NCBI GenBank assembly: GCA_001314805.1
Contig: LJSY01000014.1
Coordinates: 1-64,000 of the forward strand
DNA from: Rhodobacteraceae bacterium HLUCCO18
GTDB lineage: Bacteria > Pseudomonadota > Alphaproteobacteria > Rhodobacterales > Rhodobacteraceae
Direction: 5' to 3'
DNA: 64,000 nt
Below the pieces are notes generated by a model that searched no databases, was not told the DNA's origin, and saw only the letters and a program-made list of their open reading frames with translations. Position numbers and translations under genes: made by a program. This document shows positions 37,700-47,215 of this stretch, piece after piece (the stretch's first letter is position 1; every line of letters begins with the position of its first letter).

Positions 37700-37755
37700 C
37701 GTCAGCCGTGACACCGGCCGTGACATCAGCCGTGACGCCAGCCGTGACACTGGCC
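37696..37755 (+). repeat. five-unit 12-bp tandem repeat at the start of prmC
   Basis: Five variants of GTGACNNCAGCC in tandem (GTGACGTCAGCC, GTGACACCGGCC, GTGACATCAGCC, GTGACGCCAGCC, GTGACACTGGCC). Each is 12 bp and in frame, coding V-T-x-A. It starts with the prmC start at the prfA stop. Confidence 0.85.
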
Positions 37756-38571
37756 GAGGCTGCCCGGCGGCTGGCGGCGGCGGGCGTGCCGGACCCGCAT
37801 CGGGATGTTCGGCGGCTCTTCGACTGGGCCTTCGAGCAGGGCCGGGCGGCGGGCGGCGCGCAAAGCCGCGATGCGCCCAATGCCGCCACGCAGGAGGCGT
37901 TCCGGCAGGCCATCGAAGCGCGCGCGGCGCGGCGTCCGGTGTCGCGGATCACCGGGCTGCGCGCCTTCTGGAAGCATGACTTCACGATCTCCGATGCGGT
38001 TCTCGACCCGCGCCCGGATACGGAAACGCTGGTCGAGCTTGCGCTGAGGGGATTTTTCGGGACGGTGCTCGACCTCGGCACGGGTTCGGGCTGCATCCTG
38101 CTGAGTCTGCTGGCGGAGCGGCCCGGCGCAACCGGCCTCGGCACGGACATTTCCGCCGAGGCGCTGCGGATCGCGCGAGAGAACGCGGCGCGGCTAGGCA
38201 TCGCGGGCGCGACCTTCGTCCAATCGGACTGGTTCGGCGGGGTGCATGGCGCGTTCGACCTTGTCGTCTCCAACCCGCCCTACATCGCGGCGGCGGAGAT
38301 CGCGGGGCTCGCGCCCGAGGTCCGGCATGATCCGTCCATCGCCCTGACACCGGGCGGTGACGGGCTCGACGCCTATCGCGCGATCGCGCGGGGCGCGCGG
38401 CGGTATCTTGCCCCCGGCGGCCGGCTGATGGTGGAGATCGGGAGCGAACAGGGCGCGGCCGTCAGCGCGCTTTTCGAGGCCGCGGGGCTTGCGGATCCGA
38501 CGGTCCATGCCGATATCAATGGCAAGGACCGCGTCGTCTCCGCATGTCGGGCAACACAGGTTGCCGCCTGA
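37696..38571 (+). CDS. prmC: peptide chain release factor N5-glutamine methyltransferase
   Basis: Methylates the glutamine of GGQ in release factors. 291 residues from the GTG that overlaps the prfA stop. The methyltransferase fold shows [14 protein letters not shown] and the catalytic NPPY in [12 protein letters not shown]. The N-terminus [22 protein letters not shown] is encoded by a 12-bp repeat of five units, each opening with a GTG codon, so the exact start is ambiguous over 16 residues. The last GTG with [17 protein letters not shown] is closest to other PrmC starts. Confidence 0.93.
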   Translation: MTSAVTPAVTSAVTPAVTLAEAARRLAAAGVPDPHRDVRRLFDWAFEQGRAAGGAQSRDAPNAATQEAFRQAIEARAARRPVSRITGLRAFWKHDFTISDAVLDPRPDTETLVELALRGFFGTVLDLGTGSGCILLSLLAERPGATGLGTDISAEALRIARENAARLGIAGATFVQSDWFGGVHGAFDLVVSNPPYIAAAEIAGLAPEVRHDPSIALTPGGDGLDAYRAIARGARRYLAPGGRLMVEIGSEQGAAVSALFEAAGLADPTVHADINGKDRVVSACRATQVAA

Positions 38572-38822
38572 CGCGGTTTTTCGGTCCCGCCGCGGGAAAA
38601 ACCCGCAAAATTCCGCAGTTTTCCGAGTTTAGGCCTTGTTTCGGTCACCTCGGCATGCTTAGACGGACCAGCGTTGGACGGTTGGCACTCTGCCTCCTCG
38701 CGCCGATTTCGTCAGATACCGCGGGCCAGATAAAATGGATTGGGCCCAGCGTGTTCGCGGCCCGGGGTCATTATCGGCCCCACCTCTGCAACTCCCAGGA
38801 CAACTGGATCAATAGACGCAAC

Positions 38823-39419
38823 ATGAGATCATCTAAGAACCGCTCGCGGTCCAAGGGGAACCGCAACCGCTCCGTCGGGAATATCGTCAACCGGGTGTTC
38901 GACAGTTCGGGCCCGGAGGGCAAGGTGCGTGGCACCCCGCAGCAGATCATCGACAAGTACAACCAGCTGGCCCGCGACGCGCAGCTCGGCAATGACCGGG
39001 TGGCGTTCGAGAACTTCCAGCAGCACGCGGAGCATTACCTGCGCATGCTGGCCGAGGCGCAGCGCGAGATGGACGCCCGCCGCGATCAGCAGCAGGGCGG
39101 CCAGCCGCAGGGCGGCCAGCCGCAAAGGCCGCAACAGGGCCAGCAGGACGGTGAGGCGAAGGCGCAGACCGATGCCTCCGGCGACGGCGAGAGCCGCAGC
39201 TTCGACGAGGTGATCGATCAGCCGGGGTCGGAAGACAGCACGCTGGTCGAGACGCCGGAAAGCGGGTCCAAGCCGCGCCGGAGCCGCACGCGGCGCCCGC
39301 GCAAGCCGGAAGAGGGTGACGGCTCCGGCGCCTCCGAGACAGGTGATCGCGCCAAAGACGACACCAAAGGGGACGCCAAAGGGGACGATGGCGGTCCCCC
39401 GCGCGAGGCAGCCGAATAG
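38823..39419 (+). CDS. DUF4167 family basic protein
   Basis: A 198-residue protein. The N-terminus SKNRSRSKGNRNRSVGNIVNRVFDSSGPEGKVRGTPQQI is the DUF4167 signature, with a conserved motif FENFQQHAEHYLRML. The second half is low-complexity with GGQPQ repeats, an acidic stretch and KGD repeats. The family is conserved in alphaproteobacteria and follows prfA-prmC; its role is unknown, with nucleic-acid binding suggested only by its charge. The 251 bases between prmC and this ATG hold a GCGGG/CCCGC hairpin and the promoter. Confidence 0.85.
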   Translation: MRSSKNRSRSKGNRNRSVGNIVNRVFDSSGPEGKVRGTPQQIIDKYNQLARDAQLGNDRVAFENFQQHAEHYLRMLAEAQREMDARRDQQQGGQPQGGQPQRPQQGQQDGEAKAQTDASGDGESRSFDEVIDQPGSEDSTLVETPESGSKPRRSRTRRPRKPEEGDGSGASETGDRAKDDTKGDAKGDDGGPPREAAE

Positions 39420-39449
39420 GCCATGTCAGAGCGCCAGCGCGCCGTCGGT

Positions 39450-39560
39450 TTAGATGGGGCGCCGGCCACGGTAAGCCTCGGGGCACTTGGCGAAAGCACC
39501 GCGTGACCGCCCGACCATGGGCCGGCGACCCCCGGTGCATCGCCCCCTGATCCCGCTCAT
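39450..39560 (-). CDS. possible small Arg/Gly-rich protein coupled to rsmA
   Basis: A 36-residue reading frame whose ATG overlaps the rsmA stop (ATGA). It reads [19 protein letters not shown] and ends YRGRRPI; two cysteines are included. The track shows only a longer frame starting elsewhere. Overlap with the upstream stop is a mark of coupling, but the length and composition are too limited to claim a real gene. Chance is possible in this GC-rich region. Confidence 0.3.
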   Translation of the reverse strand: MSGIRGRCTGGRRPMVGRSRGAFAKCPEAYRGRRPI

Positions 39561-40393
39561 GCCAATTCCCGCGCCAGCGCGCAGAACGCCTCGAGCGATA
39601 TCTCCTCGGCGCGCGCCGTGGGATCGATCCCCGCCGCACGAAGCCGGTCCTCGATATCCGGGGCCTGCGCCTTGAGTGCGGCGCGAAGCATCTTGCGCCT
39701 CTGGTTGAAGGCCGCCGCCACGATCCGTGACAGCACCTGCGGGTCGGCCGGATAGCGCGGCGCGTCCAGTGCCTCGAGATGCACCACGGCGGAGCGGACC
39801 TTGGGCGGCGGCGTGAATGCCTCGGGCGGGAGCGTCATGGCGATGCGGGCCGTGCTGCGCCACTGCGCGAGGATGGCGAGGCGCCCATAGGCCTTGGACC
39901 CGGGCGTGGCCACGATGCGTTCGGCGACCTCGCGCTGGAACATCAGCGTCATGGTCGACCAGCGCGGCGGCCAGACCGGCGGCGTCAGCCAGCGCACCAG
40001 AAGCTCGGTTCCCACGTTGTAAGGCAGGTTCGCCACGATCCGAATGGGCGGGGTCAGATGCGCCGCCCAGTCGAGATCGAGCGCGTCGCCATGGATCACC
40101 TCGAGCCGTCCGGGGTAGGCTTCGGCGATCTCGGCCAGCGCGGGCAGGCAGCGGGCATCCTTTTCCACCGCCACCACGCGGCGCGCGCCCTCGGCCAGAA
40201 GACCGCGGGTCAGACCGCCGGGGCCGGGGCCGACCTCCAGCACGTCGGACCCCGCGAGGTCGCCCGCCACCCGCGCGATCTTGGCCGTCAGGTTCAGGTC
40301 CAGAAGGAAGTTCTGCCCCAGCGCCTTGCGCGCCGAGAGACCATGGGAGGCGATGACCGCGCGCAGGGGGGGCAGGGTGTCGATCGCGCTCAT
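39557..40393 (-). CDS. rsmA: 16S rRNA (adenine1518-N6/adenine1519-N6)-dimethyltransferase
   Basis: Methylates two adenosines near the 3' end of 16S rRNA in 30S maturation (KsgA). 278 residues. Motifs: [64 protein letters not shown] 40393. The upstream operon pdxA-surA-lptD-lptG-lptF reads in the same direction, as in other Rhodobacterales. Confidence 0.97.
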   Translation of the reverse strand: MSAIDTLPPLRAVIASHGLSARKALGQNFLLDLNLTAKIARVAGDLAGSDVLEVGPGPGGLTRGLLAEGARRVVAVEKDARCLPALAEIAEAYPGRLEVIHGDALDLDWAAHLTPPIRIVANLPYNVGTELLVRWLTPPVWPPRWSTMTLMFQREVAERIVATPGSKAYGRLAILAQWRSTARIAMTLPPEAFTPPPKVRSAVVHLEALDAPRYPADPQVLSRIVAAAFNQRRKMLRAALKAQAPDIEDRLRAAGIDPTARAEEISLEAFCALARELA

Positions 40394-40447
40394 GGATCCG
40401 TTCCGGCGAGCGGGGAGGCGCCGTCTCGGGGCATGAAGCCCCTCATC

Positions 40448-40491
40448 GGCGCCGGTGCCTCCGGCGGGAGTTTCTTGCCAGGATGAAAGGG
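40448..40491 (+). repeat. dispersed hairpin repeat, copy E (between rsmA and pdxA)
   Basis: A short GC hairpin (GGCGCCGGTGCCTCCGGCG) is followed by GGAGTTTCTTGCCAGGATGAAAGGG. It is close to copy C (TGCCAGGATGAA) and so belongs to a second subtype. It lies antisense in the rsmA-pdxA gap, so it does not start either gene. Confidence 0.6.
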
Positions 40492-40502
40492 GGCGGTTGC
40501 GC

Positions 40503-41495
40503 TCATGGCCTGGCGGCGCGCGCGGCGGCCATGCCTGCGGCCATGTCCAGCGCGGCGATCAGGCTGGCGGGATTGGCGCGGCCCTTGCCCGCGATGTCGA
40601 AGGCGGTCCCGTGATCGGGGGAGGTGCGCACGAAGGGCAGGCCGAGCGTGACGTTGACACCCTCGTCGAAGGCCAGCGTCTTGATCGGGATCAGCGCCTG
40701 GTCGTGATACATCGCCACGGCCGCGTCGTAGGTGGCGCGGGCGGCGGCGTGGAACATCGTGTCGGCGGAGTGCGGACCGGTCACGCCCAGCCCCTCGGCG
40801 CGCAGGGCCTCGATGACGGGGGCGATGATCTCGATCTCCTCGCGGCCCATGACCCCGCCTTCGCCGGCGTGCGGGTTGAGGCCCGCCACGGCGATGCGGG
40901 GGTGCTCGACGCCGAAATCGCGGCGCAGCGCCGCGTCGGTCAGGCGGATCGTGTCCGACAGGAGCCGCGCGTCGAGGGCGCCGGGCACCTCCTTGAGGGG
41001 GATGTGTATGGTCACGGGCACCACGCGCAGATCGGGGCCGGCCAGCATCATGGCCACGCGGTCCACGCCTGCCAGATGCGCGAGATATTCGGTATGGCCG
41101 GGATAGGCGAAGCCCGCGCCGTCGATCAGCGCCTTCTTGTGGATCGGGCCCGTGGTCAGCGCCCCGGCCTGACCGCGCATCACCAGGTCGACGCCATGGG
41201 CGATGGTGGCGATCACGGCCTCGGCGTTGCGCGGATCGGGCCGGCCCGGAACGGCGGGGGCGGGGAACTCATGGACGAGGACCGGCAGGCCGGACAGGGA
41301 CGCATGGGCCGCTTCGGAGGGTGCGGATATGGTCCGGATGGGCGCGCCGAGCCCGCGCAGGTGGCCCGGGTCGCCCAGCACGAAGAAGGGCCGGCGCGCG
41401 CCCAGCCTTTGCCAGGCCGCGACGGCGATCTCCGGGCCGATCCCGGCGGGTTCACCGATGGTCAGGGCTATGGGGGCGCGGGACGCGGGGGCCAC
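40503..41495 (-). CDS. pdxA: 4-hydroxythreonine-4-phosphate dehydrogenase
   Basis: A step in pyridoxal 5'-phosphate synthesis (DXP-dependent pathway). 330 residues from a GTG at 41495. Metal and substrate motifs: [36 protein letters not shown], and [20 protein letters not shown] with the catalytic DH-type residues. The surA gene stops 6 bases upstream. The alternative track starts do not improve the match. Confidence 0.95.
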   Translation of the reverse strand: MAPASRAPIALTIGEPAGIGPEIAVAAWQRLGARRPFFVLGDPGHLRGLGAPIRTISAPSEAAHASLSGLPVLVHEFPAPAVPGRPDPRNAEAVIATIAHGVDLVMRGQAGALTTGPIHKKALIDGAGFAYPGHTEYLAHLAGVDRVAMMLAGPDLRVVPVTIHIPLKEVPGALDARLLSDTIRLTDAALRRDFGVEHPRIAVAGLNPHAGEGGVMGREEIEIIAPVIEALRAEGLGVTGPHSADTMFHAAARATYDAAVAMYHDQALIPIKTLAFDEGVNVTLGLPFVRTSPDHGTAFDIAGKGRANPASLIAALDMAAGMAAARAARP

Positions 41496-41501
41496 GGGGG
41501 C

Positions 41502-42437
41502 TCACCCGTCACCGTAGACGATGATCGCATCCGCCCGAAGCTCTTCGAGGAAGCCCGAGGCATAGGCGCCGATGCGGCTCTGGAACAGTTGTTCGCGCAC
41601 CTCGTCGCGGGCGCCTTCGGGGATCTCGGTGCTGCGGCCGCAGAGCATGGCGACCAAGAGGAGCGTGCCGTCGCCGCGGGTGATGTCGAAGGACATCTCG
41701 TCGGCATCGAGCCGGCTGAGGGCCGCTGCGATGTCCTGCGGGATCTCGGACGGGGGCAGGACCTGCCGTTCGAACCCCTCGGGCCTCACGCCGTAGAGGT
41801 CGTCGCAGGTGTCGACGCGGTTGCGCAGGGCCTGCGCGCGGGACAGTGCGTCCGCGCCGCGGCCGCCGACGATCGGGATCGTGGCGTAGTCTACGGCCGC
41901 AACGCCCGCCGAGTCGGACCCTTCGCCCGACAGCGCGCGGTCGATCTCGGCGTCGGTGACTTGCGAGCTTTCGGAGAAGCGCGCGCGCACCACGTTGCGC
42001 CAGCTGATGCCGATCGAGATGAAATCGCGCACCGTTTCGGGCGCGACACCGGCCTGGCCGATGGCATTGATGAACTGCTGCGCGCTCATGTTGGCCTGGC
42101 TGGCGAAAGCGGCAACGCCGTCCTCGATCTCGTCGGGCGTGGCGACGACGCCGAAGCGCTCGGCGGCCTGCCGCTGCAGCCGTTCGTTGACGAGTGTTTC
42201 GGGGACCCGTGACACCACCTCCGGGGGCGCGTTCAGCAGTGTCAGGAAGCGCGTGCGCTGCTGGATTTCGTAATTCGTCACGATGTCGTCGTTCACGCGC
42301 GCAGCCACCGCGAAGGGGCTTTGTGCCTGGGCCTGGGGCGCGCCGGAAAGCGTGGCGGCCATTATCAGAGCCGCGGCCACGGAAAGGACGCGCGGGAGCG
42401 TGCGGGTCGGGAGCGTCGAGGCGGTCTGTCGGTTCAT
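41502..42437 (-). CDS. surA: periplasmic peptidyl-prolyl isomerase / chaperone SurA-like
   Basis: An outer-membrane-protein chaperone. 311 residues from ATG 42437 with a signal peptide (VLSVAAALIMAATLSGAPQAQAQ). The N-terminal SurA domain (AVAARVNDDIVTNYEIQQRTRFLTLL) is typical, and the following part has a weak single parvulin-like region (GVAAVDYATIPIVGGRGAD to SFDITRGDGTLLLVAMLCGRS). It is shorter than E. coli SurA, with at most one PPIase domain. It lies between lptD and pdxA. Confidence 0.88.
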   Translation of the reverse strand: MNRQTASTLPTRTLPRVLSVAAALIMAATLSGAPQAQAQSPFAVAARVNDDIVTNYEIQQRTRFLTLLNAPPEVVSRVPETLVNERLQRQAAERFGVVATPDEIEDGVAAFASQANMSAQQFINAIGQAGVAPETVRDFISIGISWRNVVRARFSESSQVTDAEIDRALSGEGSDSAGVAAVDYATIPIVGGRGADALSRAQALRNRVDTCDDLYGVRPEGFERQVLPPSEIPQDIAAALSRLDADEMSFDITRGDGTLLLVAMLCGRSTEIPEGARDEVREQLFQSRIGAYASGFLEELRADAIIVYGDG

Positions 42438-42538
42438 GGCGTCCTTATCGGGCGCTGTCGTCTCGGGCGCAAGAGCCCGCCGCGCCGTTCCGCCCGATGC
42501 GCGGCACGCGGCCGCTCGTCGCCGCCGGCCCCGGGTCA

Positions 42539-44728
42539 TCACCGGCACCCGCGGGCCTGGCTGCGGCCCTCACGCGTCGCGCCGAACCCGTTCAGCGCCA
42601 CGGTCAGGCCGAATTCCGTCGCCGGGTCGAGCGTGGTGGATGTGGTGTAGCGCCGGGAGACCGCAAGCTCCACGTCGACGCATTCGTTCTCGTAGCCGAG
42701 GCGAAGGCCGGCGCGCGTGGGCTCGGCCTCGGCGAAGTCGTAGCGCCAGTTCACGCCGGCTATCCAGTCGCTGTCGAAGCGATAACCCGCGTCGAAGGCC
42801 CATTCCCCGAGGTCGTCGTCACGTCCTTCGGCGGTGTCCGCCTCGAGCCATGTATAGGTGGAGGCAACGTTCGCCACGTCATTGCGCCAGTTCAGCACCA
42901 GCTCGTTCGAGGTGAAGTCGAGCTGCTGGTCGAAAAGCGCGCGGTTGATGACGCGCAGGCTGTCACCAAGAGCGAGATGCGTGGCCAGGAGCCAGTCGGA
43001 GGTTTCGCCGTCGAGGCCGGAGCCAGGGGTGAACTGCGCAAGGTCGTCCGCCCTGAGCACGATGCCCGCGGTGACCCCCGCCGACCAGCCGAGCGGGTCG
43101 ATGCGGGTATAGCCGACGCCCACGGCCGCGCGTGCCCCCTGCTCGCGGCGGTCCGAACCGGGGAAGCGGTCGAGGGCAAAGAGGTTGGCCTCGTCGAACT
43201 CCACGATCTCGCTGTCTTCCACCGCCACCGGATCGCCTTGGGTTTCGGACCAGGCGACCTGGATGGCGGGCTCGAGGATATGCCGCACCCCGTTCGCGTC
43301 GCTGCGCTGCAACGGATAGCGCAGCTCGATCGCGCCATAGGGCGTCAGCCGCGCCTCTGTATCGTTCAATGTGGGCTCCGCGTCCTGCCGGGCGGTGTGC
43401 AGATCGCCGGCAAGCGCGGCCTCGAAGGTCAGCAGGAGCCCGTTTCCAAGCACCTCGGCCCGGCGCCAGTCGAGTATCGCCGAGATACGCGCGGCGTCCG
43501 TCGCCTCCGGCCTGCCGTTCGCGGCGTCGCCCGGTGTCGCGCGCGGCCGGAAATATCCCAGCGCGTCGAATCGCAGCTCGGCGATGCCGCCAAGCGCGCC
43601 CGGCTCGAACCGGTGGACGAAGCGGCCGTCGGCCACGCGGGTGGGAAGCGTCTCGTTGTCGTCGCCCTCGCGCAGCGAAGTCAGATTGCTGATCCCGACG
43701 TCGAAGAACGTGTCCCTCTCGGTCCGGCCGATGCGGATGTTGCTTTCCAGCAGGTCGGTGTCGGGCAGGCTGTAGGTGGTGAGATAGCCGTCATCGGTCA
43801 CGCTTTCGAACTGGAAGCTCAGATCGATGTTGCGGCCGATATCGAAGGTGCCGTCGGCGAAGACATGGCCGCGGATGTCGTCGTCGGTCAGGTCGTCCCA
43901 GGTGAGCGAGCCCGTGGCCTCGATCTCTCCCCTGCGAAAAGCCTGGCGGTAGCGCAACTCGATCGTCTGGCTGTCTCCAAGCCCGATCCATGGCGTCAGC
44001 GTCAGGTCGGCGTGATCGCCCAGCATGATGAAGTAGGGAACGCGGATCTGCGTGCCCGTGGTGTCGGTGGCGCGGATCGAGGGCGCCAGAAAGCCCGTGG
44101 CGCGCTCCAGCGTCGGGTCGGGAAGGCGCATCTGCGGTAGCCAGATGACCGGCACGCCCATGACGCGGAACTGCGCGCCCTCGAAATAGAGCTGCTGTTC
44201 CACCTCGTCGTGGATGATGCGGCGGGCGCGGATTTCCCACAGCGGCGTGGGATTGTCGAAGCAGACCTCGCAGGAGGAGGCCACGGCCTGGTAGGCTTGA
44301 CTGTAGCGCCCGTCCACGCGGTCGATCTGGGTGGCGGCGATCTGCAATTGCCGGTCGAGCACGAGGCGAGCGGATTGCAGCACGCCGTCGCGCAGATCGG
44401 CGGAGAGATCGGCGAAATCGGCGACGATCACGGCGTCGCCCGACGGGTCGATCAGGGTCAGCGGTCCTTCGACCGTGATCCGGTCGCCGACCTGCGAATA
44501 GGTGATGGAGCTGGCGCGAAGCCGCGCGCCTTCGAAGAAGACCTCGACGCCGCCCCGTGCGGTGATCGCGGCCGAGCCCTGGTCGAAGCGGATGTCGTCT
44601 GCGATGAGCGTGGCCGGCGCGCCCTGGGCGATAGCAGGCAGTGCGGGCGTCAGCCATGCCGTGCCCGCAAGAAGCGCTGCGGCTGTCGCCCGCCGCGCGC
44701 GTCCGATGATATCCGTGCCTCTACCCAT
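42539..44728 (-). CDS. lptD: LPS-assembly outer-membrane protein LptD
   Basis: Inserts lipopolysaccharide into the outer leaflet together with LptE. 729 residues. A signal peptide (RATAAALLAGTAWLTPALPAIA), an N-terminal OstA-like jellyroll (LIADDIRFDQGSAAITARGGVEVFFEGARL) and a long beta-barrel ending FGLTVALNGFGATREGRSQARG. Two cysteines in SSCEVCFDNP may be part of the disulfide pair region. ATG 44728 overlaps lptG by 8 bases. The family's barrel is conserved in the segments DITRGDG-free core such as LPQMRLPDPTLERATGFLAP. Confidence 0.95.
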   Translation of the reverse strand: MGRGTDIIGRARRATAAALLAGTAWLTPALPAIAQGAPATLIADDIRFDQGSAAITARGGVEVFFEGARLRASSITYSQVGDRITVEGPLTLIDPSGDAVIVADFADLSADLRDGVLQSARLVLDRQLQIAATQIDRVDGRYSQAYQAVASSCEVCFDNPTPLWEIRARRIIHDEVEQQLYFEGAQFRVMGVPVIWLPQMRLPDPTLERATGFLAPSIRATDTTGTQIRVPYFIMLGDHADLTLTPWIGLGDSQTIELRYRQAFRRGEIEATGSLTWDDLTDDDIRGHVFADGTFDIGRNIDLSFQFESVTDDGYLTTYSLPDTDLLESNIRIGRTERDTFFDVGISNLTSLREGDDNETLPTRVADGRFVHRFEPGALGGIAELRFDALGYFRPRATPGDAANGRPEATDAARISAILDWRRAEVLGNGLLLTFEAALAGDLHTARQDAEPTLNDTEARLTPYGAIELRYPLQRSDANGVRHILEPAIQVAWSETQGDPVAVEDSEIVEFDEANLFALDRFPGSDRREQGARAAVGVGYTRIDPLGWSAGVTAGIVLRADDLAQFTPGSGLDGETSDWLLATHLALGDSLRVINRALFDQQLDFTSNELVLNWRNDVANVASTYTWLEADTAEGRDDDLGEWAFDAGYRFDSDWIAGVNWRYDFAEAEPTRAGLRLGYENECVDVELAVSRRYTTSTTLDPATEFGLTVALNGFGATREGRSQARGCR

Positions 44729-45815
44729 CTTCCGTATGCAACAAGACGCCCATGGCTAGCAGGATCGCCGCCACCGGCGGCGCCCACGCGACGAGGGCGG
44801 CGGGCAACTGCCCGCTCTCCCCCAGAACTTCCGCGAAATCGCGGATGAAATACACCCCAAAACCGAGCAAAATCGCCGCAAGAACCATGATTCCGGTGCG
44901 CCCGAAGCGGGTATGGCGCATGGTGAAGCCCGCGCCGATCAGGACCATGGCCGAAAGCATGAGTGGATTTGAGATCTGCATCTGCAACCAGATGCGGTGC
45001 TGAACCGCGGCGAAGCCCGCGGCGTTGAGCTGCGCGATGAAGCCCGGCAGCTCGTAGATCGGAACCGTGTAGGGCCGCCCGAAACTGTCGCGGATCTGCT
45101 CGGCGGTCAGCGTCGAAGGCAGGACCAGCTGGTCGTGCCGTACTGATGCGACTTCTGCATTGTCGACGCCCACGAAGGGCCAGAGCTTCACGTCCCGAAG
45201 CTCCCACGCGCCGCCCACCAGCAGCGCCTCGCCCGCGCTGATCCGCTCGGTCAGCAGGCCGTCTGCGTCGAACGTGAAGAAATTCGCGTCGAACAGATGC
45301 GTGCCGTCTGAATTGGTGCCCTCGGCGTGGATGACCGTCTGCTCCGACAGGGTGCCCTGCCGGAGCCAGAGCCCCTCGGCGCTGACCGAGACGGTGCGCT
45401 GCTCGGCCCCCTGATAGCGGGCCACCGTCATCTGGTACTCGCGCGCCGTCGCCGCCACGATCGGGTTCAGGATCAGGAGCGCCAGCACACCGATACCGAA
45501 GGCGACAAGCACCGGCGAGGCGACCGAACGGATGGCGGAGCGTCCCGCGCCGCGCACCACCACCAGCTCGGACGTGCGCGCGAGACCCAAAAACAGCACC
45601 AGCGTGGCCAGCATCACGAAAAGCGGCAGCCACTGGTAGAGCGCGAGCGGAAGGTTCAGAAGCGACAGTTCCACCACCGCGCCGAGGCCCTGATCGCCGC
45701 CGATGCGGCGCATCTGCTCGGCGATGTCGATGGGCAGCAGGATGCCCACGAAAACCGCGATCACGATGCCGAGGGAGCGCAGGAACCTCCGAGCGATATA
45801 CATATGAAGGATCAT
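44721..45815 (-). CDS. lptG: LPS export permease LptG
   Basis: One of two permeases of the LptB2FG ABC transporter that extracts LPS from the inner membrane. 364 residues with about six membrane helices: MILHMYIARRFLRSLGIVIAVFVGILL near the N-terminus, LPLALYQWLPLFVMLATLVLFLGL, RTSELVVVRGAGRS, and the C-terminal helices from MLSAMVLIGAGFTM. A periplasmic jellyroll lies in between. It overlaps lptF by 4 bases at its start and lptD by 8 at its end. Confidence 0.95.
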   Translation of the reverse strand: MILHMYIARRFLRSLGIVIAVFVGILLPIDIAEQMRRIGGDQGLGAVVELSLLNLPLALYQWLPLFVMLATLVLFLGLARTSELVVVRGAGRSAIRSVASPVLVAFGIGVLALLILNPIVAATAREYQMTVARYQGAEQRTVSVSAEGLWLRQGTLSEQTVIHAEGTNSDGTHLFDANFFTFDADGLLTERISAGEALLVGGAWELRDVKLWPFVGVDNAEVASVRHDQLVLPSTLTAEQIRDSFGRPYTVPIYELPGFIAQLNAAGFAAVQHRIWLQMQISNPLMLSAMVLIGAGFTMRHTRFGRTGIMVLAAILLGFGVYFIRDFAEVLGESGQLPAALVAWAPPVAAILLAMGVLLHTEDG

Positions 45816-46957
45816 GCCACGGCGCCTCGCGGGCGGACCCGTCGCACGATCCCCTTGAGGATATCGCGTCGCGCGCCGGCCAGCACGATCAGGACCGTCG
45901 CGATGCCAAGTGCCGCCACGGGTTGCGCATAGGCGAGATACCAGAGGTCCGCGTCGGCCCGCGCCACCGCCTCCGAGGCGTTCCAGATCACCTGAAGCGG
46001 CACGACCAGCACCACGGCCAGCAGGATCTGCCGCCAGACGCCGAAGCGCGAGAAATGGCCCAGCATCAGGCAGGCCGCCGCGATCAGCGGCGGGAAGATC
46101 GAGAAGATGGCCCGCGCGATCCGGTCATGGCCCTCGAACAGCATCCGGGCCAACGGCAGCCCCATCTGCCCGGCCATTTCGGCATCGGCCCGGATCAGCA
46201 GCGCGGTGGGCAGCTCCCGCACATCGTAGTTGCGCCCCCGACCCTCGGCGATCAGTGCTGCCACGTCATAGGTGAAATCGGCGAAGGTCACGGTCGACAG
46301 AAGCCCGGTTTCCCGGTCGAGCGACTGCGCCATGCCGTCGAACATCACCAGCCGTGGCCCGGCCTCGGACCGCACCAGAAGGGCGGTCGTCGCGGTATAG
46401 GTGGTCTCCACGTCCGGCTGCGAGCGGTCCTGCAGGAACAGGTCGCGAAATTCGCCCAGCTCCGAGATCTCGCGGATATAGACGGTCAGGCCGGCGGTGG
46501 GATGGATGAACTCGCCCGCGCGCAGGAAGCGGCCCGTCAGATCCTCCTGCACCTCGGCCGAGCGGTCGATGAACTGGCTGCGCGCGGCCGGCGCGAGGAT
46601 ATTGGCCAGAATGCCCAGCAATGCGGCCAGAAACAGGCCGAAGACCAGCACCGGGCGCATCAGCCGCCAGGCCGAGAGACCCGCGGTCTGCATCACCACG
46701 AGCTCGCTCTCGCCGATCATCCGGTTGAAGATGTAGAGCGTCGCCACGAAGGCCGCGATCGGCAGCACCAGCATCATGATCTGCGGCAGCGCCAGCGCGG
46801 TGAACTCGAGGAACACGCCGAGGTTCTGGCCATCGGCGATCAGCGTGTCGAACAGGTCCACCGCCGCCTCGATCCAGTAGACCGAGATCAGCACGAGGCT
46901 GAAGAACCCGAAAAGCACGATCAGCTGCGTCAGGATATAGCGATCGAACTGGCCCAA
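45812..46957 (-). CDS. lptF: LPS export permease LptF
   Basis: Second permease of LptB2FG. 381 residues from a TTG at 46957 (MGQFDRYILTQLIVLFGF), which has AGGAG 9 bases upstream. The track runs 917 residues to 48565 because no stop interrupts the frame over pepA. The protein begins as LptF in other roseobacters, and IGESELVVMQTAGLSAWRLMRPVLVFG is the family coupling-helix region. First gene of the leftward operon lptF-lptG-lptD-surA-pdxA-rsmA. Confidence 0.92.
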   Translation of the reverse strand: MGQFDRYILTQLIVLFGFFSLVLISVYWIEAAVDLFDTLIADGQNLGVFLEFTALALPQIMMLVLPIAAFVATLYIFNRMIGESELVVMQTAGLSAWRLMRPVLVFGLFLAALLGILANILAPAARSQFIDRSAEVQEDLTGRFLRAGEFIHPTAGLTVYIREISELGEFRDLFLQDRSQPDVETTYTATTALLVRSEAGPRLVMFDGMAQSLDRETGLLSTVTFADFTYDVAALIAEGRGRNYDVRELPTALLIRADAEMAGQMGLPLARMLFEGHDRIARAIFSIFPPLIAAACLMLGHFSRFGVWRQILLAVVLVVPLQVIWNASEAVARADADLWYLAYAQPVAALGIATVLIVLAGARRDILKGIVRRVRPRGAVA

Positions 46958-47215
46958 GCCTGTACTCCTGCCTCTTCCGGGGCGGCGGTATGGGGCGACG
47001 ACGACAGACGCGCCCCGCTTCCGGGCGCCGCTGGCCCGCATCCCCCAGATGATGCGCCCACGCCGTCGTGGAAGGCCGTATCTGGATGGTAGACCAATCC
47101 GCCGGCAGGTGACAGGGCGATCTGGCCATCCGGCGCGGGCCGTCCTAATGTCGCGACCGGAAAGACACGCGGCGCATGCCGGGGCGCAGACAAGCCAACA
47201 GGACGCGAAATCACC

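Noticed and set aside
37696-37755. CRISPR-like array
   Set aside because: The units are contiguous 12-mers within a coding frame without spacers; no cas gene is near.
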